A DNA stretch of 64,000 nt from Williamsia sp. 1135 (lineage in GTDB: Bacteria; Actinomycetota; Actinomycetes; Mycobacteriales; Mycobacteriaceae): NCBI RefSeq assembly GCF_002095395.1, contig NZ_MJEI01000077.1:1-64000 (forward strand). Direction: 5' to 3'. The notes under the pieces were generated by a model. The model was not told where the DNA came from, ran no database searches, and saw nothing but the letters and a program-made list of their open reading frames with translations. The position numbers and the translations under genes were made by a program. Below, piece after piece: positions 51,365 through 60,700 of this stretch (position 1 is its first letter; every line of letters starts with the position of its first letter).

Positions 51365-52096
51365 ATGTCCGATCACACACCCACTCTCGGTGGCGGCGAA
51401 GTATTCGAAGAAGTCACAGTCGCCGCTCGCCAGGCGCTGTCGATGGCCCGGCGCCGCTCACCCCACACCCAACGCAGCTTCTCCCGCGGCCGCGGGCGCG
51501 GGCAGCAGTTCGCGCGATACACCATCGCGCGCACCCGACGCGTCCGCAGCGACACCGACCGCACCGCCAACCACCCAGATACTCAGCGCGCGCTCGCCGA
51601 ACGCCTCGACGCAGGCGACCTCTCGCGCGCGGCCATGCTAGCCCGGTGGGCCACCGCTGTCGCCGCCGCCGAAGCCGCCCACCAGATTGTCGCTGAACTC
51701 GCCGACACCGACCCCACCCTCGACGCCGCCACACTCGACGCCGCCCAAGCCCAAATCCACGCCGACGCCTGGGAAGAACGCCTTCGGACCGACGAGGGGA
51801 TCGACGTCAGCGGTCTGGCCGCACAACCGGCCGCAGACCTCGATGCCGACCTCGACAAGGCAGACATCGACTCCTCACCTCTGGCCACAGCAACTGTGGC
51901 GGAGACCGCTGAACTCGCTGCCGCCGACCTCACCCCGGTTCCCGTCGACGCACACGTCGGCGATCTCCTCGAGCAGACAGGGCTCGGCGTGGAACCACCC
52001 ACCTCGCAGTCGGAGGCATCTGGCTCTTCCTTCGCCGCCGACATCGACTACGCCTCGGGCGTCGACCTTGACGCCGGCCACGGCATCGACGACTAA
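51365..52096 (+). CDS. Hypothetical protein with basic N-terminus and acidic C-terminus
   Basis: 243 residues. The N-terminal part is arginine-rich (RRRSPHTQRSFSRGRGRGQQ), the middle helical and alanine-rich (AAMLARWATAVAAAEAAHQI), and the last 100 residues are strongly acidic. No family recognised. A basic DNA-contact part plus acidic tail directly before the coupling protein could suit a relaxosome accessory factor, but this is speculative. Confidence 0.6.
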   Translation: MSDHTPTLGGGEVFEEVTVAARQALSMARRRSPHTQRSFSRGRGRGQQFARYTIARTRRVRSDTDRTANHPDTQRALAERLDAGDLSRAAMLARWATAVAAAEAAHQIVAELADTDPTLDAATLDAAQAQIHADAWEERLRTDEGIDVSGLAAQPAADLDADLDKADIDSSPLATATVAETAELAAADLTPVPVDAHVGDLLEQTGLGVEPPTSQSEASGSSFAADIDYASGVDLDAGHGIDD

Positions 52097-52131
52097 ACAC
52101 CCCTGGCACCTTCGAACGCAAAGGAAAAATC

Positions 52132-53979
52132 ATGCCCAGCAGTACAAGTCGTCGCCAAGGTGGACGCAATGATCTTACGACCACCATCGGCTTCATCGCG
52201 GTCATCGTCGTCGTCACCGTCCTGGCGCTGTTCTACGGCAGTTGGCGCTTCGGACGGTGGGTCGCCGGCATCACCGAACCGGCTCCACTTAACCCGGTCA
52301 GCGCCCTGCTGCAGGTGGCTAGCGGCGAGCTGCGGTGGCCGCTTGCGTCGACGATCACCGCCGTCGTCGTGGTTGTGCTGCTCGGGACGATCGCCACTGC
52401 CACCGGCGTCCTGTGGACCAGGCACCGGCCCGACACCCGCACCCGTGAGTTCGACCGCAACTCCCGATACCTGGCGACCCCGGCAGAAATGAAGGGCGTG
52501 GTGATGGGCCCGGACGCCAAACGAACCGCCCAACGCCTGCGCCCCGAGGCCGACATCAGCACTGCCGACGACGTTGGGCTCTCCTTCGGGGCGCTGACGC
52601 CCTCGGATCGGCGGTTGCTGCTGTCGTGGGAATGGTGCGCACTCGTCGTGGCCGGACCACGAACCGGCAAAACCCACGCACTGGCGATCCCCATGATCTG
52701 CCAAGCCCCCGGCCCGGTCTTCGCCACCACCAACAAACCAGACCTGCACGATCACACCCGCTACGTGCGCTCAGACCAGGGCGCGGTGTGGATCAGCGAC
52801 CTGCAACGCATCGCAGGAAACCACGGCCAATCCCGCATGGACAGCACCGGCATCGTGCAGAACTGGTGGTGGAACCCACTGCGAGGAATCGAGGCGCTTC
52901 GCGACGCACGCACCGTCGCCGGGTACTTCAAGTCCGCGTCCACCGAAAGCGGAGCCCGCGTCGACTCTTACTTCGACGGGGGCGCACAAGAACTCCTGGC
53001 GCTGTACATGTTCGCCGCAGCAGCCGCAGACGGCGACATGCTCCACGTCTACGGCTGGCTCTCCGACGCCACCCTTGACACCCCAATCGAAGCCCTCAAC
53101 AACGCCGGTCACACCAGCGCAGCCTCGCAAGTTCTCACCGCACAAAACCTGAACCCACGGCAACGCGACGGCCTCTACGACATGGCCCGGCGATTCGTGA
53201 ACGTCATGAGCGACCCCGGATACGCCGCATCGGTACTGCCACCGAGGCGAAAGATCCTCGACGGCGACAACTCACTGGGCAACAGCAACATCACCCACGA
53301 CGGCCGCGAGTTCATCCCCGATCAGTTCGTGCTCTCCACCGACACCGTCTACGCCATGAGCATGGAAGGCCCCGCCGCCGCCACCGCACTGACGACCGCG
53401 CTTGCCGGGTGCGTATTCGAGGCCGCAGTCAAGGCTGCCCGCGCCAACAACGGACGCCTGGGCGTTCCACTGGTCGGCATACTCGACGAAGCCGCGAATG
53501 TGTGCAAACTGCAGGAACTTCCGGGCTGGTACTCCCACTTCGGCGGGCAAGGCATCTGCCTGGTGACCATCTTGCAATCCCTGGCACAAGCTGACCGGGT
53601 CTGGTCAGCCAAGCAGCTCCAAGAACTCATCGGCGCAGCGAACCTGCACTACTACGGCGGCGGATCCAACGACATGGACTACCTACGGCAGGTATCCGAT
53701 CGCATCGGCCACCGCGACGTGCGCCGCCAGTCACGATCACGCTCGGGCGGCCACACCAGCTACAGCGAGAACTTCTCCAAAGAGCCAGTACTAAGTCCTG
53801 ATGCGCTCGCTCAGATGCCGTCCGAACGAGCCATAGCCATGTTCGGCAGCTATCCCGCAGCCATTGTCCGCAAACAGTTTTGGTGGGACGGACCCCTCGT
53901 CGACGCGATTGAGGCCTCCAAGGATCGGTGCCGACAAGAACGCGGAGAACACGCCGCGCCCGTCGGTGCGACAGCCTGA
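52132..53979 (+). CDS. VirD4/TraG-type coupling ATPase
   Basis: 615 residues. Two N-terminal membrane helices (FIAVIVVVTVLALFYGSW; ITAVVVVVLLGTIATATGVL) and a motor domain with Walker A VVAGPRTGKTHALAIPM near residue 180, Walker B VPLVGILDEAANVCKLQELP near residue 452, and the sensor VTILQSLAQADRVW, as in the TraM-recognition/TraD C-terminal part of coupling proteins. It would bring the DNA-relaxase complex to the channel. No relaxase is encoded within the window; it may lie to the right. Confidence 0.9.
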   Translation: MPSSTSRRQGGRNDLTTTIGFIAVIVVVTVLALFYGSWRFGRWVAGITEPAPLNPVSALLQVASGELRWPLASTITAVVVVVLLGTIATATGVLWTRHRPDTRTREFDRNSRYLATPAEMKGVVMGPDAKRTAQRLRPEADISTADDVGLSFGALTPSDRRLLLSWEWCALVVAGPRTGKTHALAIPMICQAPGPVFATTNKPDLHDHTRYVRSDQGAVWISDLQRIAGNHGQSRMDSTGIVQNWWWNPLRGIEALRDARTVAGYFKSASTESGARVDSYFDGGAQELLALYMFAAAAADGDMLHVYGWLSDATLDTPIEALNNAGHTSAASQVLTAQNLNPRQRDGLYDMARRFVNVMSDPGYAASVLPPRRKILDGDNSLGNSNITHDGREFIPDQFVLSTDTVYAMSMEGPAAATALTTALAGCVFEAAVKAARANNGRLGVPLVGILDEAANVCKLQELPGWYSHFGGQGICLVTILQSLAQADRVWSAKQLQELIGAANLHYYGGGSNDMDYLRQVSDRIGHRDVRRQSRSRSGGHTSYSENFSKEPVLSPDALAQMPSERAIAMFGSYPAAIVRKQFWWDGPLVDAIEASKDRCRQERGEHAAPVGATA

Positions 53980-54012
53980 CACCTTCTCTCACCATCGAAA
54001 GAGGCACCACCC

Positions 54013-54315
54013 ATGACACCCGAACCGCACCCTCGAGCAGCACACCGGCTGCATCGCATACGCGGCGCAGCACGTTCCCTGGCTTTCACGACGGTCGGTG
54101 CGGTGCTGCTGACAGTCGGAGTCGGCATCGCAGCCATGTCACTGCAGGTACCGGGCCACAACCCTGACCGGCTCTGGACCCAGATCATCTCCACCACGGC
54201 CGCCATCGCCACTCCGCTGTTCATCCTGGCGATCGCGGCGTTGGTCGCCGTCCGCATCGCCACCAGCATCTTCCGCACGAACACCGCTGCCCCGAAAGGC
54301 GCTGACCTGTCATGA
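54013..54315 (+). CDS. Small two-helix membrane protein
   Basis: 100 residues with hydrophobic segments SLAFTTVGAVLLTVGVGIAA and TAAIATPLFILAIAALVAV. It overlaps the next gene by 4 bases. No family recognised; location after the coupling protein suggests a transfer accessory. Confidence 0.65.
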   Translation: MTPEPHPRAAHRLHRIRGAARSLAFTTVGAVLLTVGVGIAAMSLQVPGHNPDRLWTQIISTTAAIATPLFILAIAALVAVRIATSIFRTNTAAPKGADLS

Positions 54316-54743
54316 CCCATGCAGACTTCGACGACACCGACCTAGACGAGGACCTCGACGACGACGCGGAGCCCATTCCGGACCCACAGTTCGAACGTTT
54401 CGAGGACTGGGTCGAGCAATGGCTGACGCCCACCATCGCCCGCAAGCTCACCACCGAAACCCTCTGGTGCCCGCAATGGTGGCAACACCCCGAAGTAGCC
54501 ATTCGCCTGGCCGCCTTGCACCGGGGCTGGGAAGCCGCGCGGATCAGCGACGAACCGCTCGCTCAATCATCCTGGTGGGTCTACCACTTCAGCGCCCACT
54601 GGCGCGACATCAGTGCAGCTAACGGGCCCATGCACAAATGCACCAACGGCAACCACACCACCACCAAAGCGCTGCCCTCAGTGCCCGCACCCGACGGATG
54701 GTTCGACCCCACCCGCACCCCAGAACCAGTCAGCACCGTCTAA
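54312..54743 (+). CDS. DUF4913-family protein
   Basis: 143 residues. An acidic start (DDTDLDEDLDDDAEPIPD) precedes the conserved core: FERFEDWVEQWLTPTIARKL, LWCPQWWQHPEVAIRLAALH, WWVYHFSAHWRDISAANGPM. DUF4913 proteins are widespread in actinobacterial conjugative elements and lie near coupling proteins, as here. The role is unknown. Confidence 0.85.
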   Translation: MTHADFDDTDLDEDLDDDAEPIPDPQFERFEDWVEQWLTPTIARKLTTETLWCPQWWQHPEVAIRLAALHRGWEAARISDEPLAQSSWWVYHFSAHWRDISAANGPMHKCTNGNHTTTKALPSVPAPDGWFDPTRTPEPVSTV

Positions 54744-54761
54744 ACGGAGAACACACCGAAC

Positions 54762-55154
54762 ATGCCCATCGCCTTTCTCTTCCTCACCCCGATTCTTTGT
54801 TGGCCAGTCTTCCTAGCGGGAGGGTCAAACGCTCTGGACGGGCTCAAGACCGAGGCCTGCTCGACCGGGTTGGCGGTAACCACCTTGCTCGCTGCACCCC
54901 TGGCGCTGGTTTCCAGCGTCGTCGCGATGTTCGCCGGCCAGGTCAACGCAGAGGTCTCGTGCAATCGAAACAGCGGATGCACGGGAGATCCGTTCTCGCC
55001 GGTGACGTGGACCGTGGCTGGACCGGCCCTGATCGTCACCGCAGCAGCGACCGTGATCACGACAGCAGGAGCAGCGCTCATCCATCGAAACCTATCCCGC
55101 GAAGAGTACGAAAGGAGCTGCCCGACAACCACTGCCATCACGTCCGACCACTAG
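54762..55154 (+). CDS. Polytopic small membrane protein
   Basis: 130 residues with about three hydrophobic segments (AFLFLTPILCWPVFLAGGS; TTLLAAPLALVSSVVAMFA; ALIVTAAATVITTAGAAL) and a short exposed loop with a cysteine pair (VSCNRNSGCTG). Function unknown. Confidence 0.65.
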   Translation: MPIAFLFLTPILCWPVFLAGGSNALDGLKTEACSTGLAVTTLLAAPLALVSSVVAMFAGQVNAEVSCNRNSGCTGDPFSPVTWTVAGPALIVTAAATVITTAGAALIHRNLSREEYERSCPTTTAITSDH

Positions 55155-55188
55155 CCATCCGATAGCACACCACCTAAGGAGATCCGCC

Positions 55189-55431
55189 ATGAAGAACACA
55201 CTGCGAACGAAAATCGCCTCGCTAGCTGTCGCGGGCGCTGCCACGGCGGCCGTACTGACCGGGGCAGGAGTGGCCAACGCCGATGACCCCGCCTGGCCCA
55301 ATTACCGGGTCGGCCCGTACAGCTCTCAGCAGGAGTGCGAAAACGCACCGAGTCCCTTCATCCAAGTCTCACCGTGCTTCTGGGTCCCCACGCCGGTCAA
55401 CGCTTGGTACTTCTGGGGCGAAACTATCTGA
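55189..55431 (+). CDS. Small secreted cysteine-containing protein
   Basis: 80 residues starting after AAGGAG. A signal peptide (LAVAGAATAAVLTGAGVANA) leaves a mature peptide of about 48 residues with one pair of cysteines (SSQQECENA and VSPCFWV) and several tryptophans. Such short exported proteins are common in mycolata; function unknown. A perfect hairpin follows the gene. Confidence 0.7.
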   Translation: MKNTLRTKIASLAVAGAATAAVLTGAGVANADDPAWPNYRVGPYSSQQECENAPSPFIQVSPCFWVPTPVNAWYFWGETI

Positions 55432-55438
55432 CCGTCGG

Positions 55439-55469
55439 AGCCGCTGACACCCCTCGGTTGTCAGCGGCT
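55439..55469 (+). terminator. Hairpin after the small secreted protein gene
   Basis: AGCCGCTGACA (55439-55449) pairs perfectly with TGTCAGCGGCT (55459-55469) around a 9-base loop. There is no T-run, so it may attenuate rather than end the transfer transcript. Confidence 0.6.
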
Positions 55470-55537
55470 CTGCACGCCTGCGGAGACGACCGAGCGCCAC
55501 GCAACTATCGAACTCGACCCAAGGGGAGATCACACTC

Positions 55538-56254
55538 ATGGCAACTACCCGACGAACCAAAACCGGTGCAGAGGAATGGAAGACGGCAGAGCGCGCGGTC
55601 CGTGACAACGCGGCGGCGCTGCGCTCGATGACCACCCATACTGAGCTGTACACGTGGGCCAAGGAGAACAAGCTGGCCACCAAACGTCTGTTTCCGCCGT
55701 TCAAAACCGAACTGCGCAAGCAGCTGCATATCGACTACGAACGGCTCCGGGAGCAAGCGGTCGCCGACCGCTACGCCCAGCTCACCGCAGCGGCCGTTGA
55801 CGCCCCCACCATCGCCCTGTGCTGCGCCGGGGACGCCGAGGTCAGCACGTTCGCCGTCTGCGATCTGGAAGGGGGAGACCCCTGGTACGGCGACTTCCAC
55901 GACGAGGATCCGATCTACAAAGAAGGCGACCAGATCACCGCCGACATCTCTGCCGCCAGCAAGGCCATCTATCTCGCCGGACAAGCGCGCGAATACGCCG
56001 AACTCGAGGCAATCAACCTGGTGATAACAACCAGCAACCACGAACTCGATGCGGACAGCCTGCGCAAAGACGCTGTCAGGCATCGCGTCCTGGTGTCGGT
56101 AGAGGTGACCGATGACAATCCGGCGCTGGCAATGTGCCGCGACCTTCCCGGGTTCCGCACGTGGCGTGAGGTTTCCTTGACTGATCTTCTCGAAGCAGCC
56201 GACCACACCGACGTCGTCGTGGCGGACGAGCAAAGCCAGAACGTGGCCTCGTGA
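55538..56254 (+). CDS. Hypothetical soluble protein
   Basis: 238 residues with an ATG preceded by AGGGGAGA. The N-terminal half is helical and basic (WKTAERAVRDNAAALRSMTT; FPPFKTELRKQLHIDYERLR); the second half is alpha/beta and acidic (VSTFAVCDLEGGDPWYGDFH; LRKDAVRHRVLVSVEVTDDN). I do not recognise a family. Its stop codon overlaps the next start. Confidence 0.65.
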   Translation: MATTRRTKTGAEEWKTAERAVRDNAAALRSMTTHTELYTWAKENKLATKRLFPPFKTELRKQLHIDYERLREQAVADRYAQLTAAAVDAPTIALCCAGDAEVSTFAVCDLEGGDPWYGDFHDEDPIYKEGDQITADISAASKAIYLAGQAREYAELEAINLVITTSNHELDADSLRKDAVRHRVLVSVEVTDDNPALAMCRDLPGFRTWREVSLTDLLEAADHTDVVVADEQSQNVAS

Positions 56255-56769
56255 ACGTCCACGCCGGCGGTCTACTCGCAGTCATCGCGGCGGCAGCAGC
56301 ACTGGCCTGTTCAGCCGGGACAGCCAACGCCGACGGGCAGATCCCGGAGCAATACCACCAGGCGTTAGCGTCCGCGCCGCTGGCGTGCGGCCATGAGGAA
56401 GTCACCGGCGAACTCGTTGCCGCGCATATGAAGGCCGACTCCCACTGGGAGCAGTTCGCCCAGTCGCCGGCCGGTGCGTTAGGACCCGCGCAACTGTTCC
56501 CCACGACGTTCGCTGTCTACGGCGCAGACGACGACCGCAACGGTATCGCCTCGCCGTTCGACATCGCCGACGCCATCAATGCCGCAGTCCGCGTGGATTG
56601 CGCGATCGTTGCCCACCTCAAAAGCATTGGCCACACGACAGATCCAGTCTCCATCATCAGCGCATACGTCGGCGGCCTCGCGATGGTGGACGATCGCGGC
56701 GTCCACGAACAAGCCACCCGCATCTGGGATCAGCGGCCAGCGCTCCCGACAACAGGCGGCGCATCGTGA
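56251..56769 (+). CDS. Secreted lysozyme-like (transglycosylase-fold) protein
   Basis: 172 residues starting at GTG 56251. A signal peptide (LAVIAAAAALACSAGTANA) precedes a lysozyme-like domain: ELVAAHMKADSHWEQFAQSP, AGALGPAQLFPTTFAVYGAD, DDRNGIASPFDIADAINAAV. The A-GPAQL-PTT and D-N-G-xxSPFD-xDA pattern is the same as in the C-terminal domain of the wall hydrolase at 48674. In this copy the catalytic glutamate of transglycosylases appears to be replaced (HMKADS where HxxxES would be expected), so it may bind rather than cut glycan. Confidence 0.75.
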   Translation: MNVHAGGLLAVIAAAAALACSAGTANADGQIPEQYHQALASAPLACGHEEVTGELVAAHMKADSHWEQFAQSPAGALGPAQLFPTTFAVYGADDDRNGIASPFDIADAINAAVRVDCAIVAHLKSIGHTTDPVSIISAYVGGLAMVDDRGVHEQATRIWDQRPALPTTGGAS

Positions 56770-57185
56770 CCCCCTCTCTAACTCTGCGTCGACGGCCTCC
56801 GTGCCCGGCCGCACACCATGGCCACGAGCCGCAGGCGGGTCAACAGATCGAGGTTCTGCATGGACACCTCGACGAGCAGCTAGCTGTCGACCGCGTTGAT
56901 CTGGAACTGATGCGCGCAACAGTGCGCGAAGCCGCACCCGCTGTGCCTGTCGCGGTCGACCTCCTGCACGTGGGCAGCGCCCGTGAGGTGATCGTCGTCA
57001 TCGACTACACGACCTCGGCCGTGCCGCCGGCGACACGGTGCGCCGTCCGCGCGGCATGTCGGCGCATCGCCGCGAGCCCCGACCGCTATGGCCTGCTCGA
57101 TGCAACCGTCGACACCACGGGTCGACAGTGCCATGCACTATCGCGGTGCGGGATAACTGCGGGGCAGGGGCCTCGCGATGAGTGA
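56766..57185 (+). CDS. Small hypothetical protein
   Basis: 139 residues from GTG 56766, overlapping the previous stop codon. The part after residue 30 has good coding character (QIEVLHGHLDEQLAVDRVDL; AREVIVVIDYTTSAVPPATR; YGLLDATVDTTGRQC). No family recognised. Its end overlaps the next gene by 8 bases. Confidence 0.6.
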   Translation: MTPSLTLRRRPPCPAAHHGHEPQAGQQIEVLHGHLDEQLAVDRVDLELMRATVREAAPAVPVAVDLLHVGSAREVIVVIDYTTSAVPPATRCAVRAACRRIAASPDRYGLLDATVDTTGRQCHALSRCGITAGQGPRDE

Positions 57186-57651
57186 GCAGGTGAGCGAGTT
57201 CGCTGGGCTTGTGTTCATGGGCGGCGCTATCGTCGTGTCGGCACTGACCGCGATGGCAGGAATGGCACTCGGGGTTGCCGCGCGGCGGGTGTTCAATCTC
57301 AATCCCGTCGGTCGGCGGTATCACGGCCTAATCAGGGGTGCGGCTGTGGTTGCCCTCTTGGTGTTGAGCTATGGAGCTGCGGCGATGATCAGTGGCCCGT
57401 TCATCGCGCCCTGCCCGCCCGACATGGGTTCGTGTCGAGTGGTGCCGGGGATAAGTTCTGCGCCGTCGTGGACGCTCGCCGGCCTCTTCGCTGCCGCCGC
57501 CACAATCCCGGTCGCCGTGTGTTGTGCGTTCGTCCCTTCGATTCACGCGCCGAGTCAAAGAGCGTCTCAGGTGTCAGAGCCTGGTGGTATCGATGCTTCA
57601 GCACCACCCAGCGGCGAGGGGGTGGTGATATCTGGCCCTGCTCACGACTAG
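57178..57651 (+). CDS. Membrane protein with three predicted helices
   Basis: 157 residues: LVFMGGAIVVSALTAMAGMA, GAAVVALLVLSYGAAAMISG and LAGLFAAAATIPVAVCCAFV are hydrophobic, with a small loop containing cysteines (APCPPDMGSCRVVPG) and a polar tail. Unknown function. It is the last gene before a structured non-coding stretch. Confidence 0.65.
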   Translation: MSEQVSEFAGLVFMGGAIVVSALTAMAGMALGVAARRVFNLNPVGRRYHGLIRGAAVVALLVLSYGAAAMISGPFIAPCPPDMGSCRVVPGISSAPSWTLAGLFAAAATIPVAVCCAFVPSIHAPSQRASQVSEPGGIDASAPPSGEGVVISGPAHD

Positions 57652-57662
57652 TTCAGCCCAGG

Positions 57663-57692
57663 GCCCTGACGGGTGGCTAGACCCGCCAGGGC
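57663..57692. terminator. GC-rich hairpin ending the transfer operon segment
   Basis: GCCCTGACGGGT (57663-57674) and ACCCGCCAGGGC (57681-57692) form a 12-base stem with one mismatch around GGCTAG. Located 12 bases after a stop codon, it probably ends or attenuates transcription before the giant gene. Confidence 0.55.
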
Positions 57693-57719
57693 TGGGCGAT
57701 CAGAGAGGAACCCTCTGAC

Positions 57720-57778
57720 CAGTGAATAACCATACGAATACTTCGTGCCACACCCCGTGCAGGGGGGTGCGCTCACTG
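57720..57778. promoter_or_regulatory. Nested inverted repeats in the leader of the giant gene
   Basis: CAGTGA (57720-57725) and TCACTG (57773-57778) enclose two further dyads, ACGAA-TAC-TTCGT (57734-57746) and CACCCC/GGGGTG (57751-57769). The structure ends 5 bases before the GCAGGAG ribosome-binding site. It could be an operator, a translational control element or part of a transfer origin. Confidence 0.5.
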
Positions 57779-57797
57779 ATCTTGCAGGAGTTCCTTC

Positions 57798-60700
57798 ATG
57801 GCCCGCGGCCGCCAGAGCACCGATTCGTCCCCCACCGAACCGAACCTTTTCGACTTCCTAGAACCAGGAGACAATGATGAGCACAATGACCGAGCAGGAA
57901 ACCGTCCGGGAGATCGTGGAACGGGTGTGGCGGACCGAGATCGGGTTGGACGATCTGAACCCGGCCGAGCAGCAGAACTTTCTCAACCGGGAAGCCCAAC
58001 GGATCGAGGATCTGATCGAGGATCAGATACCCGGTCAGGGGCCGTTGGTGGAACAGTATCGGCGCGAGAATCAGCAGGCACCGGACTACACGACGACCGT
58101 TCGGCTGATCAACATGGCGCGGCTGCAGGCCAGCGAACAGATTCTGGCCGAGGAACTCTTTTCGAAGGTGCCGAGTCCGGTGGTGGACTTCGAACCGGCC
58201 GGGACGCTCGAGGAACTGGCCCAGGAGCGCAACGAGCAGGATCAAGCGCTGCGAGCGGCGAACCGCCACGACCGGGATCGGTGGATGCGGGCGCTGCACC
58301 GGTCGGAACCGACACCCGACATCGAGGAGCTGGTGGCCCAACTCTGGCCGAACCGGACAGCATGGTTTCGGGTCAGCGCCCAGTACCTGATGCAGGCACG
58401 CAGCGAGGACAACGAACCGATTCCGACCGGTCTGCACGATCCGCTGTTGGCGCAGTTTACGAACCAGGTAGAGCAGGAGCTACGCGCCAAGGGCCGGGTG
58501 CGCGACGCCGACAACGTCCGGTAGATACCGCTCAGCTAGGGCTTTTCGGTCTCGACGACAACGGTGCGGCGCCGATCGATCCGGCGGTCCTCGACCCCGG
58601 TGGCACGCCCCTGCCCGAACCTCCGACTGCGGTAGCAGCACGAGTCGAGACCACCGGGGCCGGCGACAGTGGCCTAGCTGATCCACGCACGGACGATGAT
58701 GTTGCTGCGGACGTGGACGCCGAGCCAGCACGGTCGGTGCCGCTGCCGTTTCGGCCGACGCAACCGGTTCTGCCGCCCTCCGGTGCCAAGTCGCGGGCGC
58801 GGGCGAACATCGCTGCCATCGAGCTGGTTCGCGAACTTACCGAGCAGAACCGGTACGCCACCGCAGACGAGCAGCAGGTTCTCGCTCAGTGGTCGGGGTG
58901 GGGAGCGGCCGCTGACGTGTTCGACCTGCGCAAAGACAACTGGGCCGCCGACCGTGACCGGTTGCGCGCCTTGCTCACTGACAGTGAGTGGGGACAAGCA
59001 CGCCGGAACACACTCAATGCGCACTACACCGACCCGCAGATCGCACAGGCCGTGTGGGGCGCACTAACCGATGCAGGCTTCACCTCCGGCCGGGTCCTCG
59101 AACCCGGCTGTGGATCAGGAACATTCATCGCCTACGCCCCCGATTCAGCGCAGATGGTCGGGGTGGAGCTCGACGCGACGACCGCACAGATCGCCGCGGC
59201 GTTGCACCCGGACGCACAGATCCGCAATGAGGGATTCGAGACCACACACGTTCCACAACAGTCGTTCGCCGCGACGATCGGCAACGTCCCGTTTGGCGAC
59301 TTCCGGCTCTACGATCCCGCGCACAATCAGGGTCGCCATTCCATCCACAACCACTTCATCATCAAAGCCCTCGATCTGACTGCGCCCGGTGGCTACGTCG
59401 CTGTCGTGAGTTCGCGATACACGATGGATGGCGTCGACGAGCGCGCCCGCAAGGAGATCGCGGCGGCCGCCGACCTAGTCGGCGCCGTACGTATGCCCAC
59501 TGGTGCGTTCTCTCGGGTGGCCGGCACCGAGGTAGTCACCGACCTGTTGGTGCTGCGCAGGCGTGAGCCCGACCGTGAACCGTCCTTGCAGACCACCGAA
59601 TTCCTGTCCGTCGGTTCAACTCCGGTGCGCGGATACAACGATGCCGCCGAATCTGCAGTGATCAACCGCTACTTCATCACCCACCCCGATCATGTCCTGG
59701 GTGACCTGCGCCATGGGCAGGGCATTCATGGTTCGACCACGTTGCAGGTGGCCGGGTCGACCGATGCCGCCGAGGTCGCCGAACAGGTCGCCGACCGCCT
59801 GACAGCGGTGGTGGACTACGCCCGCTCGGCAGACCTGATGCTCACCGCCGGGTGGCATAACACGCTGGGACCGCTGCGCGGCGAGTTCACTTACGGGTTG
59901 CAGCGACGTCAGCAACAGAGCACCACCGAGTTCGCGGTGGGGATGTTGCGGGCTGACACGTCCGGCTCCCACATCGAGCGATGGAATGGCGCGGCGTGGG
60001 AGGAAGCCAAGACGCGCGGCAAAGCCCAAACCCGGGAATGGGCCCGGCTGCTCGAGCTGCGGGATCTGGCATCGGCGTTGATTGAGTCGCAACGAGATGG
60101 TGAGCCTTCTGCGGATCGGCTCGCTCTGCGTGCCGACCTGGGGGCTCGCTATGACCAGTACGTCCGCACGTACGGTCCGATCAACCGTTTTCGCTGGGTC
60201 GAACCCAAAGAAATCACCCAGACCCAGCACGACAAGGTTTTCGAGACACTCGCTGGCAGGTGGCGTGCCGGTGAGGGCGTTCATGCCGACACCCCGTTGC
60301 CGACGGAAGTGTCTGACGAACTGTCCGCGCAGGCCTGGATCAACCCCCGTGAGCGGTTCAAGTCGTATCCGCACCTGGGCAAGTTGCTGCGCCAGGATCC
60401 GACGTTCGCGATGGTGATGGCCCTCGAACAGTTCAGCGACGACACCGGTACCGCCCGCAAAGCCGCGCTGTTCCACAACGACGTGCTCAGTCGCCGCGAC
60501 CTGCCCCGCGACATCAGCACACCCCAAGACGCGATCGCCGCGGTTCTCGATGAGCGCGCTGTGCTCGATGTTCCCCGGGTGGCCGAGCTGCTCGACATCG
60601 ACATCGAGCAGGTACCTGCGGTGATCGATGGTCTGGCGTTTCGCTCCCTGGACGACCCCGACGTGTGGATCCCAGCTCCGCAATACCTGTCGGGGAATGT

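Noticed and set aside
59616-60683. Minus-strand frame of 355 codons
   Set aside because: Antisense of the giant helicase gene; no family features.
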